Of a stretch of 46,069 nt of DNA, positions 28,104 through 35,369 are shown piece after piece. The notes below the pieces were generated by a model. That model was not told where the DNA came from, ran no database searches, and was given only the letters and a program-made list of their open reading frames with translations. The translations under genes were made by a program, and so were the position numbers. The stretch lies in contig QZKE01000064.1 of NCBI GenBank assembly GCA_003598015.1, forward strand, positions 1 to 46,069, written 5' to 3'. This stretch comes from Actinomycetota bacterium. Lineage in GTDB: Bacteria > Actinomycetota > Geothermincolia > Geothermincolales > RBG-13-55-18. Numbering within the stretch: position 1 is the first letter of the stretch; each line of letters opens with the position of its first letter.

Positions 28104-30025
28104 CAATCCTCCCACCCTCCGGCGATACTCCTCTCCTCGACCCTCTCCAGGACCCTGGAGAGGAACTCGGCGAGGGGCACTCCCCTGGTGTCTTTTCCAT
28201 TGCGGTCGCGCACGGATACCGTTCGATTCTCCACCTCCCTGTCCCCGACCACCAGAGAAAAGGGTATTTTCTGCAACTGGGCGCGGCGTATCTTCATGTT
28301 CACCGTCTGTCTATCTTCGTCGACCTCCGCCCTCACGCCGCTGGTGCGCAGCGTGCCCTCTACCTCGTGGGCGTAGTCGAGATGCCGGTCCGCCACGGGT
28401 ATGATCGCCGCCTGCACCGGCGCGAGCCACAGGGGGAACTCTCCCGCGTAATGCTCGATAAGAACGCCGTAGAAGCGCTCTATCCCCGCCAGCACCACGC
28501 GGTGGATCATGACCGGACGGTGGGGCTTGTTGTCCGCTCCCGCATAGGTCAGGTCGAAACGCTGCGGCAGGTTGAAGTCCGCCTGCACCGTCGGTCCCTG
28601 CCATGACCTGCCGATGGCGTCCTTCAATTTGATATCGATCTTGGGACCGTAGAACACCCCTTCACCCGGGTCCACGCTATAGGGAATACCCAGGTCCTCG
28701 AGGGATCTTCCCAGCACCATGGTGGCTTTCTCCCACAGCTCATCGCTGCCGACGGAATCTTCCGGCCGCGTACTCAGGTACACCTCGAAGTCCTCGAATC
28801 CGAAGGCCCGCAATGAGTAGAATGCGAACTCCAGGCATTCCCCGACCTGTTCCTCCAGTTGCTCTTCGGTGCAGAATATATGCGCATCGTCCTGGGTGAA
28901 GCCACGCACGCGCAGAAGTCCGTGCAATACCCCCGAGCGTTCGTAGCGATAGACCGTACCCAGCTCGAAATACTTCAAGGGCAGGTCGCGATAACTACGG
29001 GGACGCGTCTTGTAGATGAGCAGGTGGCCGGGGCAGTTCATCGGTTTGACCACGTATTCCATGCCGTCTTTTTCGAAGAAGTACATATTATCCTTGTAAT
29101 AATCCATATGTCCCGAGGTGTGCCACAACTGCCCCCGGAATAGATGTGGCGTGATGACCATCTCGTAGCCGCGCTTCGTATGCTCTGACTTCAGGAAATC
29201 CTCTATGATCCCGCGCAGCACCGCACCTTTGGGGTGGTAAAAGACCACACCCGGGCCCGCCTCCTCGTGGAAACTGAACAGGTCCAGCTCCTTTCCCAAG
29301 CGGCGGTGGTCACGCCTCTCCGCCTCCTCTAAAAATTCCAGGTACCTATCCAGTTCGGAGGCGTCGTCGAAAGCGGTGCCATAGATACGCTGCAGCATGG
29401 GTCGATGCTCGTCTCCCCTCCAGTATGCCCCCGCGAGGCTGAGAAGCCTGAAATGGCGCAACCTCCCTGTAGAGGCCAGGTGTGGGCCGCGGCACAGATC
29501 TACGAAGTCACCCTGCCGGTATATGGTTACGCGGTCTTCATCCATCTCCTCCAACATCTCTACCTTGTATCCCTGCCCCTCATCGCGGAAGAAGAGGATC
29601 GCCTCCTCCCGCTCCCAGGTCTCCCTGACCACGGGTTCGTCTCTCCTGGTTATCTCGGCCATGCGCTCTTCTATGCGCGGAAGGTCATCCGGAGACAGGC
29701 TCTCAGCGATATCGAAATCGTAGTAGAACCCATCGGAGATGGCTGGACCGATGGCGAGTTTTGTGCCGGGGTACAGCTCCAATACCGCCTGGGCCATGAC
29801 ATGTGCGGCCGTATGCCGGTAGACTTCGTCCGCGCCCTCATCACCCCAGACAACGATCTCTAGCTCCCCTTCCTCCGGGAGCGCCGTGAGGTCCACCAAG
29901 CGGCCGTTGATGCGCGCGGCAACAGCGCTGCCCGCCTTTACGGGGAAACGCTCGAGCAGCAGCTGCAGCACGGTCATACCCGTGGGAGCTTCGAGTTCTA
30001 CTGAGCCGTCGATGAGCACCTTCAC
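28103..30025 (-). CDS. thrS: Threonine--tRNA ligase
   Basis: 640 aa class II synthetase. It has an N-terminal TGS domain, the editing domain with HTAAHVMAQAVLELYP, and the catalytic core. Class II motif 2 is visible around GTVYRYERSGVLHGLLRVRGFTQDD-type residues, the zinc-site Cys lies in KPMNCPGH, and an anticodon-binding domain ends the protein. GTG 30025 is preceded by AGGAGGG. Leader control (T-box) was looked for upstream, but the zinc-ribbon gene abuts at 10 bp and leaves no room. Confidence 0.97.
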   Translation of the reverse strand: MKVLIDGSVELEAPTGMTVLQLLLERFPVKAGSAVAARINGRLVDLTALPEEGELEIVVWGDEGADEVYRHTAAHVMAQAVLELYPGTKLAIGPAISDGFYYDFDIAESLSPDDLPRIEERMAEITRRDEPVVRETWEREEAILFFRDEGQGYKVEMLEEMDEDRVTIYRQGDFVDLCRGPHLASTGRLRHFRLLSLAGAYWRGDEHRPMLQRIYGTAFDDASELDRYLEFLEEAERRDHRRLGKELDLFSFHEEAGPGVVFYHPKGAVLRGIIEDFLKSEHTKRGYEMVITPHLFRGQLWHTSGHMDYYKDNMYFFEKDGMEYVVKPMNCPGHLLIYKTRPRSYRDLPLKYFELGTVYRYERSGVLHGLLRVRGFTQDDAHIFCTEEQLEEQVGECLEFAFYSLRAFGFEDFEVYLSTRPEDSVGSDELWEKATMVLGRSLEDLGIPYSVDPGEGVFYGPKIDIKLKDAIGRSWQGPTVQADFNLPQRFDLTYAGADNKPHRPVMIHRVVLAGIERFYGVLIEHYAGEFPLWLAPVQAAIIPVADRHLDYAHEVEGTLRTSGVRAEVDEDRQTVNMKIRRAQLQKIPFSLVVGDREVENRTVSVRDRNGKDTRGVPLAEFLSRVLERVEERSIAGGWED

Positions 30026-30034
30026 GCATCCCTC

Positions 30035-30610
30035 CTAAACGCTCTCCAGAACCAGCTCCAGCTCAACGTCTTCGAGGTGGGTTATGGCGGTTTCCGTGAT
30101 AAGGTTTACCCTCAAACGCAGGTCCATTCCCTTATCGCGCATATCCTCGCCCAGGAGGGCTACTATCTTCATGGCATAAGTGACGGCATTGCGCCCGCGG
30201 GCGTGTATACGGGGATGAATGCCATGGGAGAGATGGTCGGACAGGTTGCGCATGATATCGGCGCCGTTCGACTCCGCCGTCACCTCGATGGCCTCAGCCA
30301 GCAGGACCTCCTCGTCTTTCTTCTTGATCTCCTCCGCTTCGCGGTGCAGACGCTCTATATCCTCCGCGTTGACCATCAAGGCCTCGAGGTCTTCAAAAAC
30401 AAACCCGCAGTCCAGGCAGAACTGCGTTTCGAGGGGGCTGAGGGAGCCGCAGCTCGGGCAGCGTAATCTCGCTTCCTCATCCTTCTCGCGCAGGCGCGAA
30501 GCGGCCTCGTCTATATCCCTGGCCCTCAGATTAGCCTGGAAGCGCGCGTAGCATAGCGAGCAGAACTCGGCATCATCAGGGTTTTCGGCATCACATTCGG
30601 GACACTTCAT
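30035..30610 (-). CDS. Double zinc-ribbon protein of unknown function
   Basis: 191 aa. Two zinc ribbons occupy the N-terminal half: CPECDAENPDDAEFCSLC and CPSCGSLSPLETQFCLDCG. A charged helical linker follows (about 75-105). The C-terminal half contains HLSHGIHPRIHARGRNAV and a conserved-looking strand-rich end. No catalytic motif is recognised. It lies 10 bp before thrS and overlaps a small frameshifted reading frame upstream, so it is probably co-transcribed with thrS and the HIT gene. Confidence 0.8.
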   Translation of the reverse strand: MKCPECDAENPDDAEFCSLCYARFQANLRARDIDEAASRLREKDEEARLRCPSCGSLSPLETQFCLDCGFVFEDLEALMVNAEDIERLHREAEEIKKKDEEVLLAEAIEVTAESNGADIMRNLSDHLSHGIHPRIHARGRNAVTYAMKIVALLGEDMRDKGMDLRLRVNLITETAITHLEDVELELVLESV

Positions 30611-30760
30611 CGTCTTCCTCCGGGTAGTACTCTATATCCATCTCCGTAGTCTCCAAGACCTGGGGTGATCGGCTTTCTGAACTGCTGCGCGGTCCAGCGT
30701 CGCAACGACATCCCCTTTGCACTGCACCTTCCACACGTGACCGGGGTAGTCGGAAAGCAT
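30591..30760 (-). pseudogene. Candidate small gene with a one-base frameshift upstream of the zinc-ribbon gene
   Basis: From ATG 30760 one frame reads a protein-like stretch ending VAATLDR/AAVQKADHP-type residues (VVATLDRAAVQKADHP). A second frame, from the C-run onward, reads QVLETTEMDIEYYPEEDDEV to a TGA at 30591-30593. Adding one C to the CCCC run (30662-30665) joins them into a 56-residue acidic protein overlapping the zinc-ribbon start by about 20 bp. It could be a sequencing slip, a decayed gene, programmed slippage or chance. Confidence 0.4.
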
Positions 30761-30789
30761 ATCGATCCAGTGCCTTGTGGCCGCATAAT

Positions 30790-30864
30790 TGGTGGGCGCG
30801 GAGGGGATTGAACCCACGACCTCTTCCGCGTCAAGGAAGCGCTCTCCCACTGAGCTACGCGCCC
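30790..30864 (-). tRNA. tRNA-Val (anticodon GAC)
   Basis: A full cloverleaf reads on the minus strand. Acceptor stem GGGCGCG/CGCGCCC, D-arm AGCTCAGTGGGAGAGC, anticodon stem CTTCC-TTGACGC-GGAAG with GAC, and T-loop GGTTCAATCCC. The 3' A and CCA are encoded. Confidence 0.95.
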
Positions 30865-30966
30865 ATACCGTTCTAATATTCTGTGCGATTTCCGGTCTTT
30901 TATCAACCATACTGGTTCCTTATCTCGACACTCAAAGCCGTATGGTTAAATGCCGAGTTAAGCAGT

Positions 30967-31992
30967 ATGGGTGAATATGAATGCCTGGACCTGTACGCAA
31001 GGCTCTCACGGAACCGCCTGCGCCTGGCAGCAGCAATCGCCTTTTTCACCCTGGTTATTCTGACCTTGTCGGGCCTGTTGCTCTACCTCTTGTATGTAGC
31101 CCTGGACCTTAGCGTGGATTTCTGGCTGCTTCTAGTCCTTACCTGGCTTCTATGCCTGTTCTACGTGGTCCTGCGCTACGCTGTGGGCGGAAGATGGGTG
31201 CTGCGTGGTGTGGCCACGTCGCCGGCCCGGGAGGTCGACAGCCGCCTGGATGATGCGCTGACGGCTGCTTCCCTGGCCTCGGGTATGGGAGAACGCATCC
31301 GCCTGTTCGAGATCCCCCACGACGATATCAACGCTTTCTCCATATCGCTTCAGGACGGCACCTTCGTGCTCTTCGCGACCCGGGGCATGGTGGAGAAACT
31401 GCCCGTGGACCAGCGCGTTGCCGTCATCGCCCACGAGATCGCGCACATGCAAAGCGGGGAGACGATGCTGCATACCATCATCCTCCGTCTTGCCGGCCGC
31501 AGGGTATTGAAGAAGCTGGTGAGAGGCTTGAAGCCCGGTATCCCCACCTTGATGATGGCGTTCGTCCCTTTCATCGCTACCGCGCTTCTGATCTTTCTGC
31601 TCATCTCGGCAGTTACATTATCGCTCGACGAAGAGTCGACGGGATATTTCCACTTCGACCTGTGGCTGGCGGTCCCTATCCTCTTGATCCTGTTCCTCGC
31701 CAGCCTGCCCTACCTGGCACGCAAGGTCCTGGGGGTGGTTCTGGACAGGGAACGTGAGTACCATGCCGACCTGCATGCGGTCTATCTTACCCGTGATCCG
31801 GAAGGGGTATATGCGGCTCTGAGGGCGGCAGGAGATGACGTCGGCTCCGTGATCATCCTTCCATCCTGCTTCGACGCGCTCCTCTTCTGTCCCGTGGTCG
31901 ACTATACCTCCTATATCCCCTTCCGTACCCAGCCCACCATGGCGGAACGCATGGTGAACCTCAAGAAAGCGTTCCCCGCCATCGGCGTTTGA
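30967..31992 (+). CDS. M48 family membrane metallopeptidase (HtpX-like)
   Basis: About 341 aa. Two N-terminal membrane helices are followed by a cytoplasmic segment with the zinc motif HEIAHMQSGE, then two more hydrophobic segments. A further Glu/His-rich DREREYHADLHAV region supplies the third zinc ligand (E in EYHAD). The family degrades damaged membrane proteins. ATG 30967 fits the N-terminus of the family, although no clear Shine-Dalgarno precedes it. It is convergent with the downstream tRNA-Cys. Confidence 0.9.
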   Translation: MGEYECLDLYARLSRNRLRLAAAIAFFTLVILTLSGLLLYLLYVALDLSVDFWLLLVLTWLLCLFYVVLRYAVGGRWVLRGVATSPAREVDSRLDDALTAASLASGMGERIRLFEIPHDDINAFSISLQDGTFVLFATRGMVEKLPVDQRVAVIAHEIAHMQSGETMLHTIILRLAGRRVLKKLVRGLKPGIPTLMMAFVPFIATALLIFLLISAVTLSLDEESTGYFHFDLWLAVPILLILFLASLPYLARKVLGVVLDREREYHADLHAVYLTRDPEGVYAALRAAGDDVGSVIILPSCFDALLFCPVVDYTSYIPFRTQPTMAERMVNLKKAFPAIGV

Positions 31993-32004
31993 ATGGAGAA
32001 GCAA

Positions 32005-32026
32005 GTGGCCCTCCGGAGAGGGCCAC
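32005..32026. terminator. Hairpin between convergent M48 gene and tRNA-Cys
   Basis: GTGGCCCTC and GAGGGCCAC form a perfect nine-pair stem around a four-base CGGA loop. It sits 12 bp after the M48 stop and 10 bp before the tRNA 3' end. There is no real T-tract on either strand, so it may act as a bidirectional, weak or factor-assisted terminator. Confidence 0.55.
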
Positions 32027-32035
32027 GGCGGTAGC

Positions 32036-32109
32036 TGGAGGCGGCGACCGGATTTGAACCGGTGATCAAGGTTTTGCAGACCTTTGCCTTACCACTTGGC
32101 CACGCCGCC
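32036..32109 (-). tRNA. tRNA-Cys (anticodon GCA)
   Basis: Minus-strand cloverleaf with acceptor stem GGCGGCG/CGCCGCC, discriminator U and encoded CCA. The anticodon loop is CTGCAAA within GGT...ACC, giving GCA. The discriminator U is the known cysteine identity element. Confidence 0.95.
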
Positions 32110-32142
32110 CCTGTTTCGTGTCGCTATGGCGACTGTTCCGCT

Positions 32143-32170
32143 AAAAGGGTAGGCGTATGTCCGCCTACCC
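32143..32170 (-). terminator. Intrinsic terminator after tRNA-Gly
   Basis: On the minus strand GGGTAGGCG and CGCCTACCC pair perfectly over nine bases with a six-base loop, followed by TTTT (32146-32143). It lies between tRNA-Gly and tRNA-Cys. Confidence 0.7.
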
Positions 32171-32177
32171 ATGTTTA

Positions 32178-32253
32178 TGGAGCGGAAGACGGGATTCGAA
32201 CCCGCGACCCTCACCTTGGCAAGGTGATGCTCTACCAACTGAGCCACTTCCGC
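32178..32253 (-). tRNA. tRNA-Gly (anticodon GCC)
   Basis: Minus-strand cloverleaf with acceptor stem GCGGAAG/CTTCCGC, discriminator U and encoded CCA. The anticodon arm CACCT-TGCCA-AGGTG gives GCC. The T-arm is GCGGGTTCGAATCCCGT. Confidence 0.95.
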
Positions 32254-32341
32254 CCGTATCTCTGTTCAAGATTTTATCATCGCCCGAAACGTTGCTCAAG
32301 CAGTGTGCCCGGCTGCAGCCGTGCAGAAAATAGCCGGCCTT

Positions 32342-32707
32342 CTATCTCCTTGCCTCTTTCTGGAGTACCTTGCTGACGATGATCAGCCTGCTCGCCCTGT
32401 CCTTGAGCGCCCGCTTGAACTCGATGACCATCTTCTCGAAATCCGGCTCGGGTTTGTACGCGTAGATAGTCTCCGCTCCATCGCCCGCCCTGAACTCGTG
32501 AGAGAGGATACTTTTTTCGGTGAGTTTCTCTAGGAAGGGCTCGATATCGGAGCCCAGGCGCCCAATGCTCATGGCGATACTGGTCGGTGAACCCACGGTA
32601 TACGGGTTCTCGTGGAAGAACAGGATGAGATCCCAGGTAATAAACGAGTCCACGTATTCTTCCACGAAGATGCTTACTTGTTGGTCAAGGTTCTCGAAAT
32701 CGAGCAT
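32342..32707 (-). CDS. Small partner of the KaiC-like ATPase, unknown family (121 aa)
   Basis: 121 aa, soluble. The layout DLILFFHENPYTVGSPTSIAMSIGR followed by EPFLEKLTEKSILSHE looks like a winged-helix DNA- or protein-binding fold, and a basic helix (KRALKDRASRLIIVSKVL) ends the protein. It starts 30 bp after the KaiC-like gene in the same direction, so they are very likely one operon. The fold is inferred from pattern only. Confidence 0.75.
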   Translation of the reverse strand: MLDFENLDQQVSIFVEEYVDSFITWDLILFFHENPYTVGSPTSIAMSIGRLGSDIEPFLEKLTEKSILSHEFRAGDGAETIYAYKPEPDFEKMVIEFKRALKDRASRLIIVSKVLQKEARR

Positions 32708-32737
32708 CTAAACATCACACCTCGTCACATCCGTCTC

Positions 32738-33547
32738 CTATTTGAAAAACTCTTCGGCTCTTTTCAAGCGACGCGTTACGTAGGGATTCCCGCTCAGAAT
32801 ACCCTCCCTGCCCTCGAAGGCGGTCTTTATCTCTATCCCCGAGGAGGTTATGAGCATGCGCCGTATGCTCTTATCGTGGTCGGAAGCGCGGTGCTTCAGC
32901 ACGATGAGCGCGCGTTCAATACTCGAGCTTATCTCCACATAGCGTAGTTGGATTATGGTATCCACAATATAGGAAAGCCCCGCCTCCGCTACCGACATAT
33001 TGCCGGTGATGAAGGCATCCTCCTGCGTAACCAGAGCGGTGATCTCGTAACGTAGCAGCCCGTTGAGGAAAGTGTACATTATCTCGCGCAGCTGTACGGG
33101 GTCTTGCGTTATCCGTTCCAGCTGGGTCATGGAGTCCACGAAAACCCGTTTCGCAGATATCTCCTCGATGGTACGGTCGAAGATACCGCCGGGCTGCTGG
33201 ATCTCGCGTAGAAAGACGCCCGGCGTGGTGAATATGGTGCGAAGCTTGTTATCCTTTTCATAGGCGCGCAAGTCGAACCCGATGGACACGGCATCGCGGT
33301 AGAGCTGCCGCGGGAACTCCTCGAAGGTTATGATCAAGCCCGGCTCTTCGTGTTGGATTATCCCCCGTGATATGTACTCCATCCCTATACAGCTCTTGCC
33401 GGTTCCGGGTGCACCCTTGATCACGGCCACGGAATTATACAGCAGGCCTCCACCCAACATCTCATCGAGGCCTTCTATGCCCGTAGGGACCCTGTGTGAG
33501 TTTTCCGCAACCCCGTTCGTTTTCCCCATTCCCTTCCCGTCTCCCAT
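32738..33547 (-). CDS. KaiC-like RecA-superfamily ATPase (single domain)
   Basis: 269 aa. One KaiC/RAD55-type ATPase domain: it opens TGIEGLDEMLGGGL, with Walker A GAPGTGKS at 45-52, the Glu pair in TFEEF (76-77) and Walker B FVDSM (Asp138). Circadian KaiC has two such domains, so this is not a clock protein by itself. Single-domain members are common in archaea and some bacteria and often serve signalling. ATG 33547 is used; ATG 33529 is an alternative. Its partner gene follows at 32707. Confidence 0.88.
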   Translation of the reverse strand: MGDGKGMGKTNGVAENSHRVPTGIEGLDEMLGGGLLYNSVAVIKGAPGTGKSCIGMEYISRGIIQHEEPGLIITFEEFPRQLYRDAVSIGFDLRAYEKDNKLRTIFTTPGVFLREIQQPGGIFDRTIEEISAKRVFVDSMTQLERITQDPVQLREIMYTFLNGLLRYEITALVTQEDAFITGNMSVAEAGLSYIVDTIIQLRYVEISSSIERALIVLKHRASDHDKSIRRMLITSSGIEIKTAFEGREGILSGNPYVTRRLKRAEEFFK

Positions 33548-33628
33548 CCGCCGCTGCGACTTCCATGACTATTCTACAACATTAACGACGTCGGGATGTA
33601 GGACCGCTTCTCCTCCCCGGGAAAAGGT

Positions 33629-33655
33629 GTCGGGGCGGCTTGTCGCCGCCCCGAC
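33629..33655 (-). terminator. Strong hairpin terminator of the small Cys-rich gene
   Basis: An 11-pair perfect GC-rich stem (33629-33639 with 33645-33655) surrounds a five-base loop. On the minus strand CCTTTTCC follows. It lies 30 bp after the stop of the small gene at 33686 and before the KaiC-like gene. Confidence 0.65.
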
Positions 33656-33685
33656 CGGTTGAAGGACGAGATGCGATGAGGCTTT

Positions 33686-33859
33686 TTAATGCAGAAAACA
33701 ACGATGGCAGAAGGAATCGTCGATATCCTTCCCCATCTTGCTGCAATAAGCTTTAAATCCCTTCAGTTCCAACGTCTCTCCGTCCCTTATCTCCCGGAGC
33801 ACATGCAGTTTGTCGCACCAGAAGAAATCATCCAGACCGAGTTTCGCCCTTCCCATCAT
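33686..33859 (-). CDS. Small cysteine-containing protein of unknown function (about 57 aa)
   Basis: No family is recognised. The product carries four cysteines (FFWCDKL, KAYCSKM, SFCHRCFLH), which could bind a metal or a cluster. ATG 33859 (or 33856) is preferred because GAGGTGG lies just upstream. The further in-frame ATG at 33889 falls inside the predicted -10 box. The gene is monocistronic, with its own AT-rich operator-bearing promoter and a strong terminator, a layout typical of a regulated small protein. Confidence 0.65.
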   Translation of the reverse strand: MMGRAKLGLDDFFWCDKLHVLREIRDGETLELKGFKAYCSKMGKDIDDSFCHRCFLH

Positions 33860-33876
33860 CACTCCCACCTCGTTCC

Positions 33877-33910
33877 TATTGTTAAACATTTATATAATAT
33901 TTTAACAATA
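33877..33910. promoter_or_regulatory. Perfect 10+10 bp palindromic operator
   Basis: TATTGTTAAA (33877-33886) and TTTAACAATA (33901-33910) are exact inverted repeats with 14 bp between them. The palindrome overlaps the -10, spacer and start point of the minus-strand promoter for the small Cys-containing gene. An extra partial half-site CAACAATA lies at 33912-33919. A dimeric repressor is a natural reading, but none is encoded next door. Confidence 0.6.
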
Positions 33911-33917
33911 TCAACAA
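33889..33917 (-). promoter_or_regulatory. Promoter of the small Cys-containing gene
   Basis: Minus-strand TTGTTG (33917-33912), 17 bp, TATAAA (33894-33889). The block from about 33877 to 34020 is markedly AT-rich compared with its GC-rich surroundings. Confidence 0.5.
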
Positions 33918-34142
33918 TAATATAACGTAAAATCAGAAATTGTCAAGCCCCACAGAATGCTTTTCCATATTTATCGCAAGGTACGACGCTTTCTTTGGAA
34001 AATTCCTGCTTATATAACTCCAGAGAAGAGTCGATTCAAGTATTAGCCCACGCCGCTGAAGGCGACGCATCTGGGTGTCTTCAGGGCAGCAGGTGGTTGT
34101 GGGCGCCGGTGTCGGTGAGGCGGTCGATAGCGGGAGAAAAGG

Positions 34143-35366
34143 TTGACCAAAACTGAACGGGCGGCTCTCTCGTCGGCGATCATATGCGGGATTCTTGCCG
34201 CCGCCCTGATCGTTTACGGTATAGTCGTCAAAAGCATGGCTCTCTTCGCTGGAGGCATGCTCACCCTGGTGCGCAGCATCACTGGGTTGATGCTCCTCTG
34301 CGGTCTGCGCCTCTCCCGCCGCCACCCCGATGATTTTCCCCTGGGCCTGTACAAGCTGGAGAACCTGATCTCGGTGATCATCGGTGCTCTTATCCTCCTG
34401 GGCGCCTACCTCCTCGCCAAGGTGGCCATACATCAGCTGAGAACCGGTGCCAACCTCTTCGACATGGATCACCTGGGATATGCGCTCCTGACCCTGTCCC
34501 TGAGTATGGCTATAGCCCTCTTTAACGCCCGGCGGAAATACCGGGTAGCAAGGGAGGAGAACTCTCCGGGCATGAAGGCGGACGCACGGCACTCACTCCT
34601 CGACGCGGTGGGCCTCGCCCTGATCATCCTGGGGGTAAGCCTGGAGTACGCGGGGGTGCCACGCGCCGATGCCGCGGCTGCATTGGTACTGGTACTTATT
34701 GTGATCTGGATGGGGAGCAAGGTGACCCTGGACGGGCTCAAAGTCCTTCTCGATGCATCGGTGGAGAAAGAGGTGCTGGACAGGGCCAGGATCATCGCCG
34801 GGGAGGAACCCAGGGTCAGTGAGGTGCTCGACGTGCAGGGGAGGAACTCCGGGAGCTACCGTTTCATGAGCCTCTCCCTGGAATTGTACACGTGCGATCT
34901 GCGTGAGGCCGAATCGATAGCGGCGGACGTCAGGGAAAGACTGCGTGCGGGGATAGACAACGTCGATCGCATCAGCATCGATTTCTCGCTCGAGGGAGGG
35001 AAGGTCGTTCGCTGCGCCGTCCCGCTGCAGGAAGACGGCATCGCCGTATCGCCACGGTTCGAGGATGCCCCCTGTTTCGGACTGCTGGAGATCCGCACGG
35101 GGGATGCGAGCGCGACCTCGCGTGAGATCATAGACAATCCCCTTGCGAGCGAGGAAGAAGGCAAGGGGGTGCGCCTTGCGGTCTTCCTGGCCTTGCGCGG
35201 CGTAGGTACGCTGCTGCTGCACGAACCTCTCCCCCCATATGGCACCTCCGACACCCTGGATGCCTACGAGATGACGGTACTGGTGGAGCCCCGCATCACC
35301 AATGTGGAGGAGGCGGAACGCCTAATTGTCGACCGCGGCTCAGAGCTCACCGGGTGCGAGGAGTGA
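34143..35366 (+). CDS. CDF-family transporter with C-terminal NifX/FeMo-cofactor-type domain, TM2 metal site lost
   Basis: 407 aa. Six membrane helices (about 8-195) form a cation diffusion facilitator. The usual TM5 pair is present (His150, Asp154 in ARHSLLD). The TM2 pair is not: the DxxxD of canonical members aligns with Leu40 and Arg44 in GGMLTLVRS. A cytoplasmic CDF domain follows (to about 285). A C-terminal region, RCAVPLQEDGIAVSPRF... to GVRLAVFLALRG, resembles the dinitrogenase FeMo-cofactor/NifX fold. The start is TTG 34143 after GGGAG. A tandem paralogue follows three bases after its stop. Confidence 0.87.
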   Translation: MTKTERAALSSAIICGILAAALIVYGIVVKSMALFAGGMLTLVRSITGLMLLCGLRLSRRHPDDFPLGLYKLENLISVIIGALILLGAYLLAKVAIHQLRTGANLFDMDHLGYALLTLSLSMAIALFNARRKYRVAREENSPGMKADARHSLLDAVGLALIILGVSLEYAGVPRADAAAALVLVLIVIWMGSKVTLDGLKVLLDASVEKEVLDRARIIAGEEPRVSEVLDVQGRNSGSYRFMSLSLELYTCDLREAESIAADVRERLRAGIDNVDRISIDFSLEGGKVVRCAVPLQEDGIAVSPRFEDAPCFGLLEIRTGDASATSREIIDNPLASEEEGKGVRLAVFLALRGVGTLLLHEPLPPYGTSDTLDAYEMTVLVEPRITNVEEAERLIVDRGSELTGCEE

Positions 35367-35369
35367 AGG

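Noticed and set aside
30026..30034. T-box leader for thrS
   Set aside because: Only 9 bp separate thrS from the upstream gene, so there is no room for a T-box.
33686..33889. Start of the small Cys-containing gene at ATG 33889
   Set aside because: That ATG falls within the predicted -10 box and the palindrome; ATG 33859 has a good ribosome site.
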